Shown one piece after another: positions 52,299 to 60,674 of a stretch of 64,000 nucleotides of DNA (positions are counted from its first letter, which is position 1; each line of letters opens with the position of its first letter). The position numbers and the translations under genes are program-made. The notes under the pieces were generated by a model. It did not search any database, was not told the DNA's origin, and was given only the letters and a program-made list of their open reading frames with translations. Location: the NCBI RefSeq assembly GCF_004348675.1, contig NZ_SMKN01000003.1:36535-100534 (forward strand), in the 5' to 3' direction. Origin of the DNA: Micromonospora sp. KC606 (GTDB lineage: Bacteria > Actinomycetota > Actinomycetes > Mycobacteriales > Micromonosporaceae).

Positions 52299-52650
52299 TC
52301 AGGTGAGGTTGGGGATGTTGAACCAGGACAACGGCGGCCAGGGCAGGTTGCGCAGCACCACTGCGTACAGCAGGAACAGCCCGATGTAGGCGGCGATCAC
52401 CTTGGGGCCGGGCCGCCACAGCGGCAGCCTGTGGCCGGTGTAGGCATGGACCGTCCAGGCGGTCAGGGCGTAGAGGCCGACAAGCGCGAGCAGTCAGCGC
52501 GTGCCACAGGCACGGCCCGGTCGGGTCGGCGACCCGATCGGTGGGGTTGAACGCCAGCACGTATGCAGCGGCGGCGCCGAGCAGCAGCCAGATCGCCGCA
52601 CGTCCCAGGCGCCACAGCGGCGGCCTCACGGCCGTGTGCGCCGGGTTCAT
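52299..52650 (-). pseudogene. DUF2752 membrane protein with internal deletion
   Basis: The N-terminus (LGRAAIWLLLGAAAAYVLAF, NPTDRVADPTGPCLWHALT) and the C-terminus (LLALVGLYALTAWTVHAYTG, VIAAYIGLFLLYAVVLRNLP, WFNIPNLT) of a DUF2752 protein are both present but in different frames. The central CGGTR-type motif and loop are missing. So a deletion with frameshift near 52,490 has disrupted it. Confidence 0.65.
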
Positions 52651-52864
52651 GACACCGCCTCCAAGACCGCCTGATAAGTGCCTTCGACAGCTGCGGCGAT
52701 GGCGGCGGCGTCGACTCCGCCGTCGTCTCCACGACGGTGCGGCCCTTACGCAGGCTCGTCTGCGAGCGGCGCACGCCGGGGACGTCGTCTTCGAGGGTCT
52801 CGTCGATGAGCATCCCGCAGCTGGTGCAGTGCATGCCGGTGACGGCGAAGGTGTAGGTGGTCAT
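52647..52864 (-). pseudogene. Heavy-metal-associated (HMA) copper chaperone, frameshifted
   Basis: ATG 52864 opens MTTYTFAVTGMHCTSCGMLI, the HMA fold with the metal-binding MxCxxC. After RKGRTVVET, near 52,727, the correct C-terminus (DGGVDAAAIAAAVEGTYQAV, LEAVS) continues in the next frame and ends overlapping the DUF2752 start. A single-base loss explains this. The metal site itself is intact, so a short truncated chaperone could still be made. Confidence 0.75.
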
Positions 52865-53220
52865 GAGATGGCCTTGTCGGTGATGTTGAGCCGGCCGGTG
52901 TACATGCCCATGCCGCAGGAGTAGGCGAGCCTGCCGGGGTTGAGCACGCCGAGGTCGATGACGGTGTCGCCATTGACGGGCAGTATCTTCTCCACGCCCA
53001 GGCTGGGAATGACGAACGACCGCACGCAGCCCTGCGCCCGGTCCGACCGCACGATCAAGGTCGTGGGCAGGCCGGCTTGGATGTCGAGGTTGCGGGGCTG
53101 GTAGGCGCCCTCCACGGCGGTGATGACGACGCGCTGGCGGCCGTCGGCGACCGTGACCCGCTCGCCGGGCGGGGTCGCGGCGTCGGCTTCGTCGCCGGTC
53201 AGGCCGAGGGTGTGGGCGAG
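52861..53220 (-). pseudogene. Cupredoxin-like C-terminal domain of a metal exporter
   Basis: From 53,220 the frame gives LAHTLGLTGDEADAATPPGE, then VEGAYQPRNLDIQAGLPTT, a cupredoxin-like beta-barrel with GCVRSFVIPSLG and the Cys/Met site YSCGMGMYTG. It continues in frame from the MerR-type gene across a TAA at 53221-53223 that could derive from CAA by one C-to-T change. It likely formed the end of a SafE/HMA-type exporter whose front part is lost. The TGA overlaps the HMA start. Confidence 0.6.
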
Positions 53221-53634
53221 TTAGCTGGCTGCCAGCGGTGAGCCGGTCAGTTCGAGTCCGCCGTTGAGGGTATAAGCGCCCAGGGCGAGCACCAGCACGC
53301 CGGTGGCCACGGCCCGGCGTAGGCGGCCAGTACGGCGTCGGTCGAGGCAGGTGTCGACCTCGGCGAGCTTGCGCCGCAGCACGGCGACCGAGTCGGGGCA
53401 TGCGTCGCCGGTGGCGTGGCCCGCGCGCAGGCACGCCACGAACGGGCGGATGTCGTCCAGGTCGAACCCGACCGCGAGCAGCGACCGGATCTCGTGTACG
53501 ACGCGCAGCTCGGACTCGTCGAAGGCGCGGTAGCCGTTGGCCGCCCGGCGCGACCGGATGAGCCCGTGCTCCTCGTAGTACCGCAGCGTGCGGGTGCTGG
53601 TGCCGGTGCGCTGCGCCAGCTCGCCGATACGCAT
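53221..53634 (-). CDS. MerR-family regulator, fused at its C-terminus to exporter sequence
   Basis: 137 residues from ATG 53634, which has GGGAGGAGG 6 bases upstream. The MerR HTH reads MRIGELAQRTGTSTRTLRYY then EEHGLIRSRRAANGYRAFDE, followed by the dimerisation coiled coil up to LAEVDTCLDRR. The last 30 residues (AVATGVLVLALGAYTLNGGL) are a transmembrane helix alien to MerR proteins, apparently the tail of the adjacent exporter joined by an in-frame deletion. No clear metal-binding cysteine pair remains. DNA binding may persist, effector sensing is doubtful. Confidence 0.7.
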   Translation of the reverse strand: MRIGELAQRTGTSTRTLRYYEEHGLIRSRRAANGYRAFDESELRVVHEIRSLLAVGFDLDDIRPFVACLRAGHATGDACPDSVAVLRRKLAEVDTCLDRRRTGRLRRAVATGVLVLALGAYTLNGGLELTGSPLAAS

Positions 53635-53658
53635 CCGCGGCCTCCTCCCTGTCGCCGC

Positions 53659-53686
53659 CAACGCTAAACGTTGCCGCCGGTGTCAA
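53659..53686. promoter_or_regulatory. Possible MerR-type promoter/operator
   Basis: On the minus strand TTGACA (53681-53686) is followed by a short dyad CAACG-N5-CGTTG (53659-53673) before the MerR ribosome binding site. MerR regulators bind dyads between -35 and -10. The -10 is not convincing. Confidence 0.35.
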
Positions 53687-53712
53687 GGCAAGCGTGGCTC
53701 CGGTCACGCCAC

Positions 53713-53748
53713 AGGCTGCCTACCCGCTTCTCGACGGGTAGGCAGCCT
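53713..53748. terminator. 14-bp hairpin between MerR gene and ABC operon
   Basis: AGGCTGCCTACCCG (53713-53726) pairs exactly with 53735-53748 over an 8-base loop. It lies about 60 bases beyond the end of the ABC permease gene (minus strand) and probably terminates that operon. Confidence 0.75.
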
Positions 53749-53804
53749 CAGCTCCATTCCTGGCGGGCGAACCGGGCCTGCGGGCACCCGGCTCGGCCCG
53801 ACGG

Positions 53805-56327
53805 TCACTGCGTGGCGATGGCGGCGAGGATGTCCGCGCGGGCGGCCCGGCGGGCGGGCCACAGCGCGGCCAGCACCCCGACCAGGGCCATGCCCGCCAG
53901 CGCCACCGCGGCGGCCAGCCAGGGCACCGACATGGCGAACACCGGGTTGGCGAGGATGACGTACTGCATCACCCCGCCGAGCAGCACGCCCACGCCGATG
54001 CCGAGCACGCCGCCGTACAGCGAGATCACCACGCTCTCGCGGCGCACCGTGCGGCGCACCAGCGCCCGCGACGCCCCCAGCGCCCGGAACACGCCCAGCT
54101 CGCGGGTGCGTTCCAGGACCGACAGCGCCAGCGTGTTAACCACGCCGAAGACGGCGATCACCACGGCCGCGCCGAGCAGCACGTACACCAGGCCGAGCAC
54201 CAGCTGGAACGGCTCCAGCACCTCGTCGAGCACCTGCTCGCGGTCCTGCACCAGCACGTCAGGCCGCTGCGCGAACGACCGCTCCATCGCGGTACGCAGC
54301 GCCGCCGCGTCCGCGCCGACCGCGTAGACGCTGCCGCCCTGGCGGGCGACGCCGTCCGGCAGCAGCGCGTCGTCGAGCAGTTGCCCATGCAGCAGCTCGC
54401 TGGGCTCGCGCAGGCCCGCCACGGTCACCGGCACCTCGACCGGCGTGACCCGGCCCGCGGCGTCGGCGGCGTCGAAGCGCAGCCGGACCCGGTCACCGAC
54501 GTGCAGTCCCGCCTCGGCGGCGAACCCCCGGTCCAGTACCACCCCGCGGCGCAGGTCGGCGTCGCCCGCGGTCACCCTGACGCGCAGCGCACTGCCCAGC
54601 GCGGCCGCGTCGAGGCTGGTGAACAGGGTGTCCCTCGCCGTGCCCCCCGGGCCGATCACGAGCATCGCGCCCGAGCGCGGCGCCGCCAGGCCGGTCACCC
54701 CGGGGACGGCCGCCGCGGCGGTGCGTACCGTGTCGTCGAACGTCCCGAACGTCGCGGCGCGCAGCACCACCGCGTCTGCGGGCACCGACGCCCGCACGTC
54801 GGCGGTCGTGGTGTCGGTGAGCGTCTGCCCCACCGTCGCGAACGCGCACACCAGCGACAGGCCGATCATGAGCGCGGACGCGGTCGCGGCGGTGCGCCGC
54901 GGATCGCGTACCGCGTTGCGCAGGGCGATGCGGGTGACCGGGCGCGGCGAACGCAGCACCCCCGTCAGCGGGCGCAGCACCCCGACGACCAGGACGGGCG
55001 CGATGAGCAGCACGCCGACCCAGGCCAGCACCGCCCCGGACATGGCCAGCGCCCGCGTCGACTCGGTGAGCCTGTCCGAGGAGGTCGCCGCGACCATTGC
55101 CACGCCGCCGGCCACGGCCAGCATGCCGAGCACGGTGCGCAGCACCAGCGAGCGCCGCGGCAGGACGGCGTCGGTGCGCAGCGCCGCCATCGGCGACACC
55201 CGTGCCGCCCGCCGCGCCGACCCGTACGCCGACACGACCGTCACCACCACGCCGACCAGGTAGCCGACCAGCACGGCCCACGGCGACACCGCGTAGGCCA
55301 CCGTCCCGGCCACCGGCAGCAGGCGCATCGCCAGCAGGCCCAAGCCGACGCCCAGCACCACGCCGACCGTCGAGCCGACGAGGCCGAGCACCACCGCCTC
55401 GGCGAGCACGGCCCGGCGCACCTGGCGCCGCCGCGCGCCCACCGCCCGCAGCAGCGCGAACTGCCGGGTGCGCTGGGTGACCAGCATGGTGAACGTGTTG
55501 GCGATGACGAACACCCCGGCCATCAGCGCCACCGCGGCGAAGGCCAGCAGCGCCTTGCGGATGGTGTCGGCGGCGTCGTGCGACGCCTGCTCCCGCACGG
55601 CCCGCAGCGAACTGCCGGACTCCACCTCGAAGCCGGGGCCGAGTTCGGCCTGCGCCGCCGCGATGACGGCCCGCTCGTCCGGCCCGGACAGCTCGATCCG
55701 CGCGAAGCCGGGCACGACGTCCGCAGCGGCGTCGCGGGGGCGCAGCAGCCGGGCCGCGGTATCCGCGTCGTACGCCACGGCCGGGTCGAGCTCGTGTCCC
55801 GCCGGACGGTAGGTGAAGACGCCGACGACCGTCGCGGTGTCCGACCGGTCGCCGCCGAGCAGCACCCGCGCCGAGTCCCCGACCGTCAGCCCGGCCTCGG
55901 CGGCGGCCCCCTGTTCCAGCGCCACCTCGCCGGCCCGCTGCGGGCCACGGCCCGCGCTCAGCGTGAACCGCTGTGAGCCGTCCCAGTCGGTGCCGCCCGC
56001 GTCCGGCCAGGATGTGGCGCCGAGCTTGCCGTCGGCGCGCACCAGCGCCGCGTAGCCCTCCCGTACGCCCTCGGCCCGGGTCACACCCGGCAGCCGCGCG
56101 AGCCGGTCGCGGACGTCCGCGGGGATGTCCGTCGCGGTGGGATCCTCCGACTCGCGGTGCACCAGCGCGGCCAGGTCGGTGCGCTGGGCGCCGCCCACCG
56201 TCGCCGCGGCCGAGTCGGACACCACCCAGGTCGCGACCACGAAGGCCACCCCGAGCACGATCGCGGCCAGGGTCATCACGACCCTGCCCAGGTGCGCGCG
56301 CAGGTCGCGCAGCATCGCCCGCAGCAT
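53805..56327 (-). CDS. ABC transporter permease, FtsX/MacB type
   Basis: An 840-residue permease with two FtsX repeats. It starts with a membrane helix (VVMTLAAIVLGVAFVVATWV), then a large extracytoplasmic domain to about 260. Helices follow near 265-400 (ANTFTMLVTQRTRQFALLRA is the FtsX signature), then a second extracytoplasmic part and a final three-helix block with VNTLALSVLERTRELGVFRA. This two-repeat form is typical of actinobacterial exporters for antimicrobial peptides or lipids. It starts at ATG 56327, overlapping the ATPase stop. Confidence 0.9.
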   Translation of the reverse strand: MLRAMLRDLRAHLGRVVMTLAAIVLGVAFVVATWVVSDSAAATVGGAQRTDLAALVHRESEDPTATDIPADVRDRLARLPGVTRAEGVREGYAALVRADGKLGATSWPDAGGTDWDGSQRFTLSAGRGPQRAGEVALEQGAAAEAGLTVGDSARVLLGGDRSDTATVVGVFTYRPAGHELDPAVAYDADTAARLLRPRDAAADVVPGFARIELSGPDERAVIAAAQAELGPGFEVESGSSLRAVREQASHDAADTIRKALLAFAAVALMAGVFVIANTFTMLVTQRTRQFALLRAVGARRRQVRRAVLAEAVVLGLVGSTVGVVLGVGLGLLAMRLLPVAGTVAYAVSPWAVLVGYLVGVVVTVVSAYGSARRAARVSPMAALRTDAVLPRRSLVLRTVLGMLAVAGGVAMVAATSSDRLTESTRALAMSGAVLAWVGVLLIAPVLVVGVLRPLTGVLRSPRPVTRIALRNAVRDPRRTAATASALMIGLSLVCAFATVGQTLTDTTTADVRASVPADAVVLRAATFGTFDDTVRTAAAAVPGVTGLAAPRSGAMLVIGPGGTARDTLFTSLDAAALGSALRVRVTAGDADLRRGVVLDRGFAAEAGLHVGDRVRLRFDAADAAGRVTPVEVPVTVAGLREPSELLHGQLLDDALLPDGVARQGGSVYAVGADAAALRTAMERSFAQRPDVLVQDREQVLDEVLEPFQLVLGLVYVLLGAAVVIAVFGVVNTLALSVLERTRELGVFRALGASRALVRRTVRRESVVISLYGGVLGIGVGVLLGGVMQYVILANPVFAMSVPWLAAAVALAGMALVGVLAALWPARRAARADILAAIATQ

Positions 56328-57124
56328 CAGGCACCCGCCCCGACGCTCGTACGGCCGCCGCGCGCGACGGACTCCAGCGAGCGGATCCGGTCGAGCACCC
56401 GGTCGGCGGAGGGTTCTCGCAGCTCGTCGACGATGACGCCGTCGGCCAGGAACAGCACCCGGTCGGCGTACCCGGCCGCGACGGGGTCGTGCGTGACCAT
56501 GACGACGGTCTGCGCCAGCTGGTCGACGCTGCGGCGCAGGAAGCCGAGCACCTCCGCGCCGGAGCGGGAGTCCAGTGCCCCGGTCGGCTCGTCGGCGAAG
56601 ACCACGTCGGGGCGGCTGACCAGCGCGCGGGCGCAGGCGACCCGCTGCTGCTGGCCGCCGGACAGCTCGGCGGGACGGTGGTGCAGCCGGTCGCGCAGCC
56701 CGACCGCTTCGATCACCGTGTCGGCGAACGCCTGGTCGGGCCTGCGCCCGGCGAGGTCCAGCGGGAGGGTGATGTTCTCCCACGCGGTCAGCGTCGGCAG
56801 CAGGTTGAATGCCTGGAACACGAAGCCCATCCGGTCGCGGCGCAGCGTGGTCAGCGCGTCGTCGCGCAGCCCGCTCAGCTCGACGCGTCCGGCGTCTCCG
56901 TGGCGGGCGCCCTCCAGCCACACCTGGCCCGAGGTGGGCGTGTCCAGCCCGGCCAGGCAGTGCATCAGGGTCGACTTGCCGGACCCGGACGGGCCCATGA
57001 TCGCGGTCAGCTCGCCGCGGCCGAAGGCCACGTTCACCGCGTTCAGCGCGGTCACCTGCGCGTCGCCCGAGCCGTACTGTTTGGTCAGGTCTGCCGCGCT
57101 CACCGCGGCGTCGAAGTTCGTCAT
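56327..57124 (-). CDS. ABC transporter ATP-binding protein
   Basis: The 265-residue ATPase has Walker A GPSGSGKST, Q-loop FVFQAFNLLPTLTAWEN, signature LSGGQQQR, Walker B DVVFADEPTGALD and the H-loop VMVTHDP: the MacB/LolD-type pattern of FtsX-partnered ATPases. ATG 57124 is preferred; GTG 57133 is possible. The operon is divergent from the two-component system, which probably controls it, as in peptide-sensing Bce-like modules. Confidence 0.92.
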   Translation of the reverse strand: MTNFDAAVSAADLTKQYGSGDAQVTALNAVNVAFGRGELTAIMGPSGSGKSTLMHCLAGLDTPTSGQVWLEGARHGDAGRVELSGLRDDALTTLRRDRMGFVFQAFNLLPTLTAWENITLPLDLAGRRPDQAFADTVIEAVGLRDRLHHRPAELSGGQQQRVACARALVSRPDVVFADEPTGALDSRSGAEVLGFLRRSVDQLAQTVVMVTHDPVAAGYADRVLFLADGVIVDELREPSADRVLDRIRSLESVARGGRTSVGAGA

Positions 57125-57179
57125 GGGGGACACGCTCCCGCGCGGTGGCGGTGCCTGCCGTCGGGCAGGAGTAGATCAC

Positions 57180-57203
57180 GGCCTGCTACATAAGTAGCAG
57201 GCC
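57180..57203. promoter_or_regulatory. Palindrome between the divergent exporter and two-component operons
   Basis: GGCCTGCTAC (57180-57189) and its exact complement (57194-57203) flank ATAA. It sits in the 160-base divergent gap and is a good candidate for the response-regulator binding site. Confidence 0.6.
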
Positions 57204-57284
57204 GCGGCGACGGAAGTAGTGTCCGCCGCGGCGGCCGGCCCGCCTAGGCTGGTCACGGGGGCGGCGACGGCAGGAGGGCACGGC

Positions 57285-58583
57285 ATGGGTCAGCAGGGCG
57301 GCACGGTGACGGTGCCGGGCGTGCCGTCGTGGCTGCAGCCGTCGAGCCGGCTGGGGCACGTCACACACCGGCTGTTCCCGTTCGTGCTGGGCGGCGCGGT
57401 GGCGGTGTCCTCGGTCCTCTCTCCGCTGGTGCCGCCGATGTTGATCTTCGTCGACCCGGTCGCCGAAGATGTCCACGACCCGCCGTGGGCGCTGGTCGCG
57501 TTCGCGGCGCTGTCGGCGGGGGCGAGCGTTGCGCTGGTGCGCCGGGCACGCTGGCCGCTGTTCGTGATCTCGCTGGCGTCGTGGCTGGCGCTGAGCCTGC
57601 TGGCCCCGGTGATCGCCGCGTCCTACTACGCCGGCGCCGGCCGCCCGGGACGGCCGCACGACCCCGGCCGCGCCCTGCCGTTCTTCATCGTCGCGGCGAC
57701 GCTGGTCGGGGTGCCGGTCGGCTGGAGCGCCACGCACCGCCCGTACTACGAGGACCCCGGCTGGCTCGTCGCCGACAGCGTCTTCACGGGACTGGCCTGG
57801 GCGGGCATGACGGTCGGGCTGCCGTTCGTCTTCGGGCTGTGGGTGCGGACGCGCCGCCAGGTCCTCGCGCAGCTGCGGGAACGCGCCGAGCGGCTGGAAC
57901 GCGAGCAGCACGAGCGGGCCGAGCGGGCCCGCGCCGAGGAGCGCCGCCGTATCGCCCGGGAGATGCACGACGTGGTCGCGCACCGGGTGGCGCTGATGGT
58001 GCTGCACTCCGGAGCGCTGGAGGTGAGCACCACGGACCCGCGTACCGCCGCGGAGGCCGCGCTGATCCGCACCACCGGCCGGGAGGCGATGCAGGAGCTG
58101 CGCGAGGTGCTCGGCATGCTGCGGGCGCCCGACGCGTCCGGCCCGGCCGCGGACCTCGCGCCGCTGCCGACGCTGGCGGACCTGGACCGGCTGCTGGAGT
58201 CCAGCCGCGCGGCCGGCCTGCCGGTGCGCCGGGCGGACGAGGGCGAGCCGCGGCAGGTGTCGCTGTCGGCGCAGCGCACCGCATACCGCGTGGTGCAGGA
58301 GGCGCTGACGAACGTGGCCAAGCATGCCGGGGCCGTGCCGACCACCGTCACGCTGCGCCACGAGCCGCGCGAGCTGGTGGTGCTTGTGGACAACGCCGCC
58401 CCGCCGCACCCGGCGCCGCCGCTGCCGGGCAGCGGGCTGGGCCTGGTCGGCCTCGCCGAGCGGGTCGCCCTGGCGGGCGGTACGGTGCAGGCCCAGCAGC
58501 GCCTGGACGGCGGGTTCACACTGCACGCCCGCATCCCGGCCGACCCGCCGCAGGCGGGCGCGGATCGGAAGGTGCCGGAGTGA
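57285..58583 (+). CDS. Sensor histidine kinase, NarL-partner type
   Basis: A 432-residue membrane kinase with about five hydrophobic helices before residue 200 (FPFVLGGAVAVSSVLSPLVP, LFVISLASWLALSLLAPVIA and others). A HisKA_3 motif RRRIAREMHDVVAHRVALM places the phospho-acceptor at His228, and a HATPase domain has RTAYRVVQEALTNVAKHAGA and GSGLGLVGLAERV. GGAGG lies 7 bases before ATG 57285. There is no large extracellular sensor, so it may sense within the membrane or through the exporter. Confidence 0.92.
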   Translation: MGQQGGTVTVPGVPSWLQPSSRLGHVTHRLFPFVLGGAVAVSSVLSPLVPPMLIFVDPVAEDVHDPPWALVAFAALSAGASVALVRRARWPLFVISLASWLALSLLAPVIAASYYAGAGRPGRPHDPGRALPFFIVAATLVGVPVGWSATHRPYYEDPGWLVADSVFTGLAWAGMTVGLPFVFGLWVRTRRQVLAQLRERAERLEREQHERAERARAEERRRIAREMHDVVAHRVALMVLHSGALEVSTTDPRTAAEAALIRTTGREAMQELREVLGMLRAPDASGPAADLAPLPTLADLDRLLESSRAAGLPVRRADEGEPRQVSLSAQRTAYRVVQEALTNVAKHAGAVPTTVTLRHEPRELVVLVDNAAPPHPAPPLPGSGLGLVGLAERVALAGGTVQAQQRLDGGFTLHARIPADPPQAGADRKVPE

Positions 58584-59251
58584 TCCGGGTGGTGGTGGTC
58601 GACGACGAGGCGCTGGTGCGTTCCGGCCTGCGGATGATCCTGGAGGCGGCCGGCGACATCGCCGTGGTCGCCGAGGCCCGCGACGGCGCGCAGGCGGTGG
58701 AGGCGGCCCGGCGGCACCGCCCCGACGTGGTGCTGATGGACGTGCGTATGCCGGGGACCGACGGGCTGGCCGGGGCCGCCGCCGTCGCGCAGCTGCCCGA
58801 GCCGCCGCGTGTGATCATGCTGACCACGTTCGATCTGGACGAGTACGTGCACGCGGCGCTGCGCGCCGGAGCGGTCGGCTTCCTGCTCAAGGACACGCCG
58901 CCGCGCGACCTCGCCGAGGCGGTGCGTACCGTGGCGGCCGGCAACGCGATGCTCGCGCCGACGGTGACCCGGCGGCTGATCAGCTCGTTCGCGCAGCGCG
59001 GCCCGTCCGTGGCGGATCAGGCCCGCGCCCGCCTGGGGGTGCTGACCGACCGCGAGCGCGACGTGGTCCGGGCTGTGGCCCGCGGCCTGTCCAACGCGGA
59101 GATCGCGCGTGAGCTGGACATGGCCGAGGCCACGGTCAAGGCCCACGTGAGCCGGGCGCTGGCCAAGCTGGGCCTGGCCAATCGGGTGCAGGCCGCCATC
59201 CTCGTCCACGACGCCCGGCTCGGCCCCGGCCCGGACGCATCGGCCGCCTGA
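58580..59251 (+). CDS. NarL/FixJ-family response regulator
   Basis: A 223-residue regulator. The receiver domain has the acidic pair DDE (8-10), phospho-acceptor D54 in VVLMDVRMPGTDG, and a Lys in LLKDTPP. The C-terminal LuxR HTH reads LTDRERDVVRAVARGLSNAE then IARELDMAEATVKAHVSRAL. GTG 58580 overlaps the kinase stop by 4 bases. It likely binds the palindrome at 57180-57203. Confidence 0.94.
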   Translation: MIRVVVVDDEALVRSGLRMILEAAGDIAVVAEARDGAQAVEAARRHRPDVVLMDVRMPGTDGLAGAAAVAQLPEPPRVIMLTTFDLDEYVHAALRAGAVGFLLKDTPPRDLAEAVRTVAAGNAMLAPTVTRRLISSFAQRGPSVADQARARLGVLTDRERDVVRAVARGLSNAEIARELDMAEATVKAHVSRALAKLGLANRVQAAILVHDARLGPGPDASAA

Positions 59252-59563
59252 GCGGCCGCGATCGCGCGGCGCGGATGCCCGAGCCGCCCGCGGACCCGGC
59301 TCGGCGGGAGGCAGCCGGGCGAGGTGGCGTCCGTGCCCCAGGCCGTCACCGGACGTGAGGTGCGCGACGCGGGAACAATACTCGCGACCCGACCGCTCGA
59401 TGCCACAACCCGACCACCCACCGCAGCAGCGACCAACCGACAACCCAGAACCAGACCTACCCCGCATCACCGCCAGGACATGTCGGTCAGACCGCCTAAA
59501 ATGTGTCCGATGAAGGTTCCCCTTACGGACACCAGCGCAGACGCTGCCGCCGCCCCTATAAAA
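59252..59563. other. Non-coding right arm of the transposon
   Basis: Between the response regulator and the right inverted repeat no gene is supported. A resolvase gene or a clear res site is not visible. Confidence 0.5.
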
Positions 59564-59607
59564 ATCAACTATTTGGCGGCCGATGACACGTTCGTTACCG
59601 GCACCCC
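59564..59607 (-). repeat. Right terminal inverted repeat of the transposon
   Basis: The complement of the left end with one mismatch; the outer end reads TTACCGGCACCCC and is followed by the second GAGTA copy at 59608-59612. Confidence 0.93.
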
Positions 59608-59702
59608 GAGTAGTGCGTCCACTTTCCGCCTGTGCGGTTATGGAAGCGCTTCCTTCTCCTGGTTGGATCGAAGGGTTCGGGGTTCGAGTCCCCGGCGACC
59701 CA
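59608..59702 (+). tRNA. 3' part of the interrupted tRNA-like sequence, with extra 55 bases in the anticodon loop
   Basis: After the second GAGTA, 55 bases (59613-59667) precede TCGAA (59668-59672), which closes the anticodon stem opened at 48,923. A short variable region, T-stem CGGGG/CCCCG (59678-59682, 59690-59694) around TTCGAGT, and acceptor GCGACCC plus discriminator A (59695-59702) follow. Removing the transposon leaves a 62-base anticodon loop, so this is an intron-like insertion or an older disruption. The isotype cannot be assigned. Confidence 0.6.
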
Positions 59703-59864
59703 CCGCAAGGTGTGATCTCGCTGTTGACCTACGCTTCCGTGGTTCGCATGACTGAGACATCGCCTCGTGAACACGGTTCCGCCCGGCTTGCTGGATTGGT
59801 CATGACCGAGATCGACCAAAGTCGGCGGTAGGGATTCACCGTCGATCGTGGCGCCGGGGCCGGC

Positions 59865-60674
59865 TCAGCCGGCGGCCGGCTCCCGGGTGTCGGCTGGTAC
59901 GACCAGCGGCGCTCCGGTGACCGGGTCGGGGACGACCTGGTTCGGCATCCCGAAGACCTCGGCGACGAGTCCGGTGCCCACCGTCGAGGCGGGATGGCCC
60001 TCGGCAACGATCCGGCCGTCGCGCATCGCCACGAGATGGGTGGCGTACCGGGCCGCGTGGTTGAGGTCGTGCAGCACGGCCACGACGGTGCGGCCCTGGG
60101 TGACCAGCCGGTGCAGTACGTTGAGCACGTCGATCTGGTGAGCCACGTCCAGGTAGGTGGTGGGCTCGTCGAGCAGGACGAGGGGCGTCTCCTGAGCCAG
60201 CACCATGGCGATCCAGGCCCGCTGTCGTTGCCCGCCGGAGAGTTCGTCGACCCGGCGGTTGGCCAGGTCGGTCGCGCCGGTCGAGGCTAGGGCCGCTTCG
60301 ACGGCCTCCTCGTCGGCCCGGGAGAAGCGGCGTAGCACCCGCTGGTGGGCGTAGCGGCCCCGGCCGACCAGTTCCCGGACGGTGATCCCCTCGGGCGCGG
60401 CCATGGTCTGCGGTAGCAGCGCGATCCGGCGGGCGCGTTCCTTCGCCGGCAGGGCGACGAGGTCCGACCCGTCGAGCAGGACTCGCCCCACGGCGGGGCG
60501 GAGCAGCCCGGCAAGGGCCCGCAGGAGTGTCGACTTGCCGCACGCGTTCGGCCCGATGAGCACGGTGAACGAGCCGTCCGGCACCGCGAACGACAGATCC
60601 TCACTGACGGTCCGATGATCATAGCGGAGGGTGACGCGTTCCGCGCGGAGTCGGGCGTTCAGTTGGTCGACCAT
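59865..60674 (-). CDS. Iron-siderophore ABC transporter ATP-binding protein
   Basis: 269 residues, FecE/FepC-type. Walker A GPNACGKST, ARRIALLPQ (Q-loop), DELSGGQRQRAWIAMVLAQ (signature) and PLVLLDEPTTYLDVAHQIDV (Walker B with the siderophore-type D-loop) are present. ATG 60674 follows AGGAGG and overlaps the end of the permease gene by 16 bases. It is the last gene of the iron-box operon. Confidence 0.94.
   Translation of the reverse strand: MVDQLNARLRAERVTLRYDHRTVSEDLSFAVPDGSFTVLIGPNACGKSTLLRALAGLLRPAVGRVLLDGSDLVALPAKERARRIALLPQTMAAPEGITVRELVGRGRYAHQRVLRRFSRADEEAVEAALASTGATDLANRRVDELSGGQRQRAWIAMVLAQETPLVLLDEPTTYLDVAHQIDVLNVLHRLVTQGRTVVAVLHDLNHAARYATHLVAMRDGRIVAEGHPASTVGTGLVAEVFGMPNQVVPDPVTGAPLVVPADTREPAAG

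Larger units (their letters stand above)
48935..59607. mobile_element. Tn3-family transposon, 10.7 kb, with copper-type relics and an ABC exporter/two-component cargo
   Basis: The boundaries are the 44-bp terminal inverted repeats (48935-48978 and 59564-59607, one mismatch) and the 5-bp direct duplication GAGTA. Inside are a Tn3-type transposase beside the left end, decayed metal-related genes (52.0-53.6 kb), and an intact ABC exporter divergent from a histidine kinase and response regulator (53.8-59.3 kb). I see no serine or tyrosine resolvase, so cointegrate resolution must come from elsewhere or be lost. The transposase is frameshifted, so the copy is probably not autonomous. Confidence 0.93.

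Noticed and set aside
54381..55976. A 531-codon plus-strand frame opposite the ABC permease
   Set aside because: Arginine/histidine-rich shadow of the permease gene; no ribosome binding site.
59613..59667. Group I intron in the tRNA anticodon loop
   Set aside because: Fifty-five bases are far too short for a catalytic group I intron; treated as an unexplained insert.
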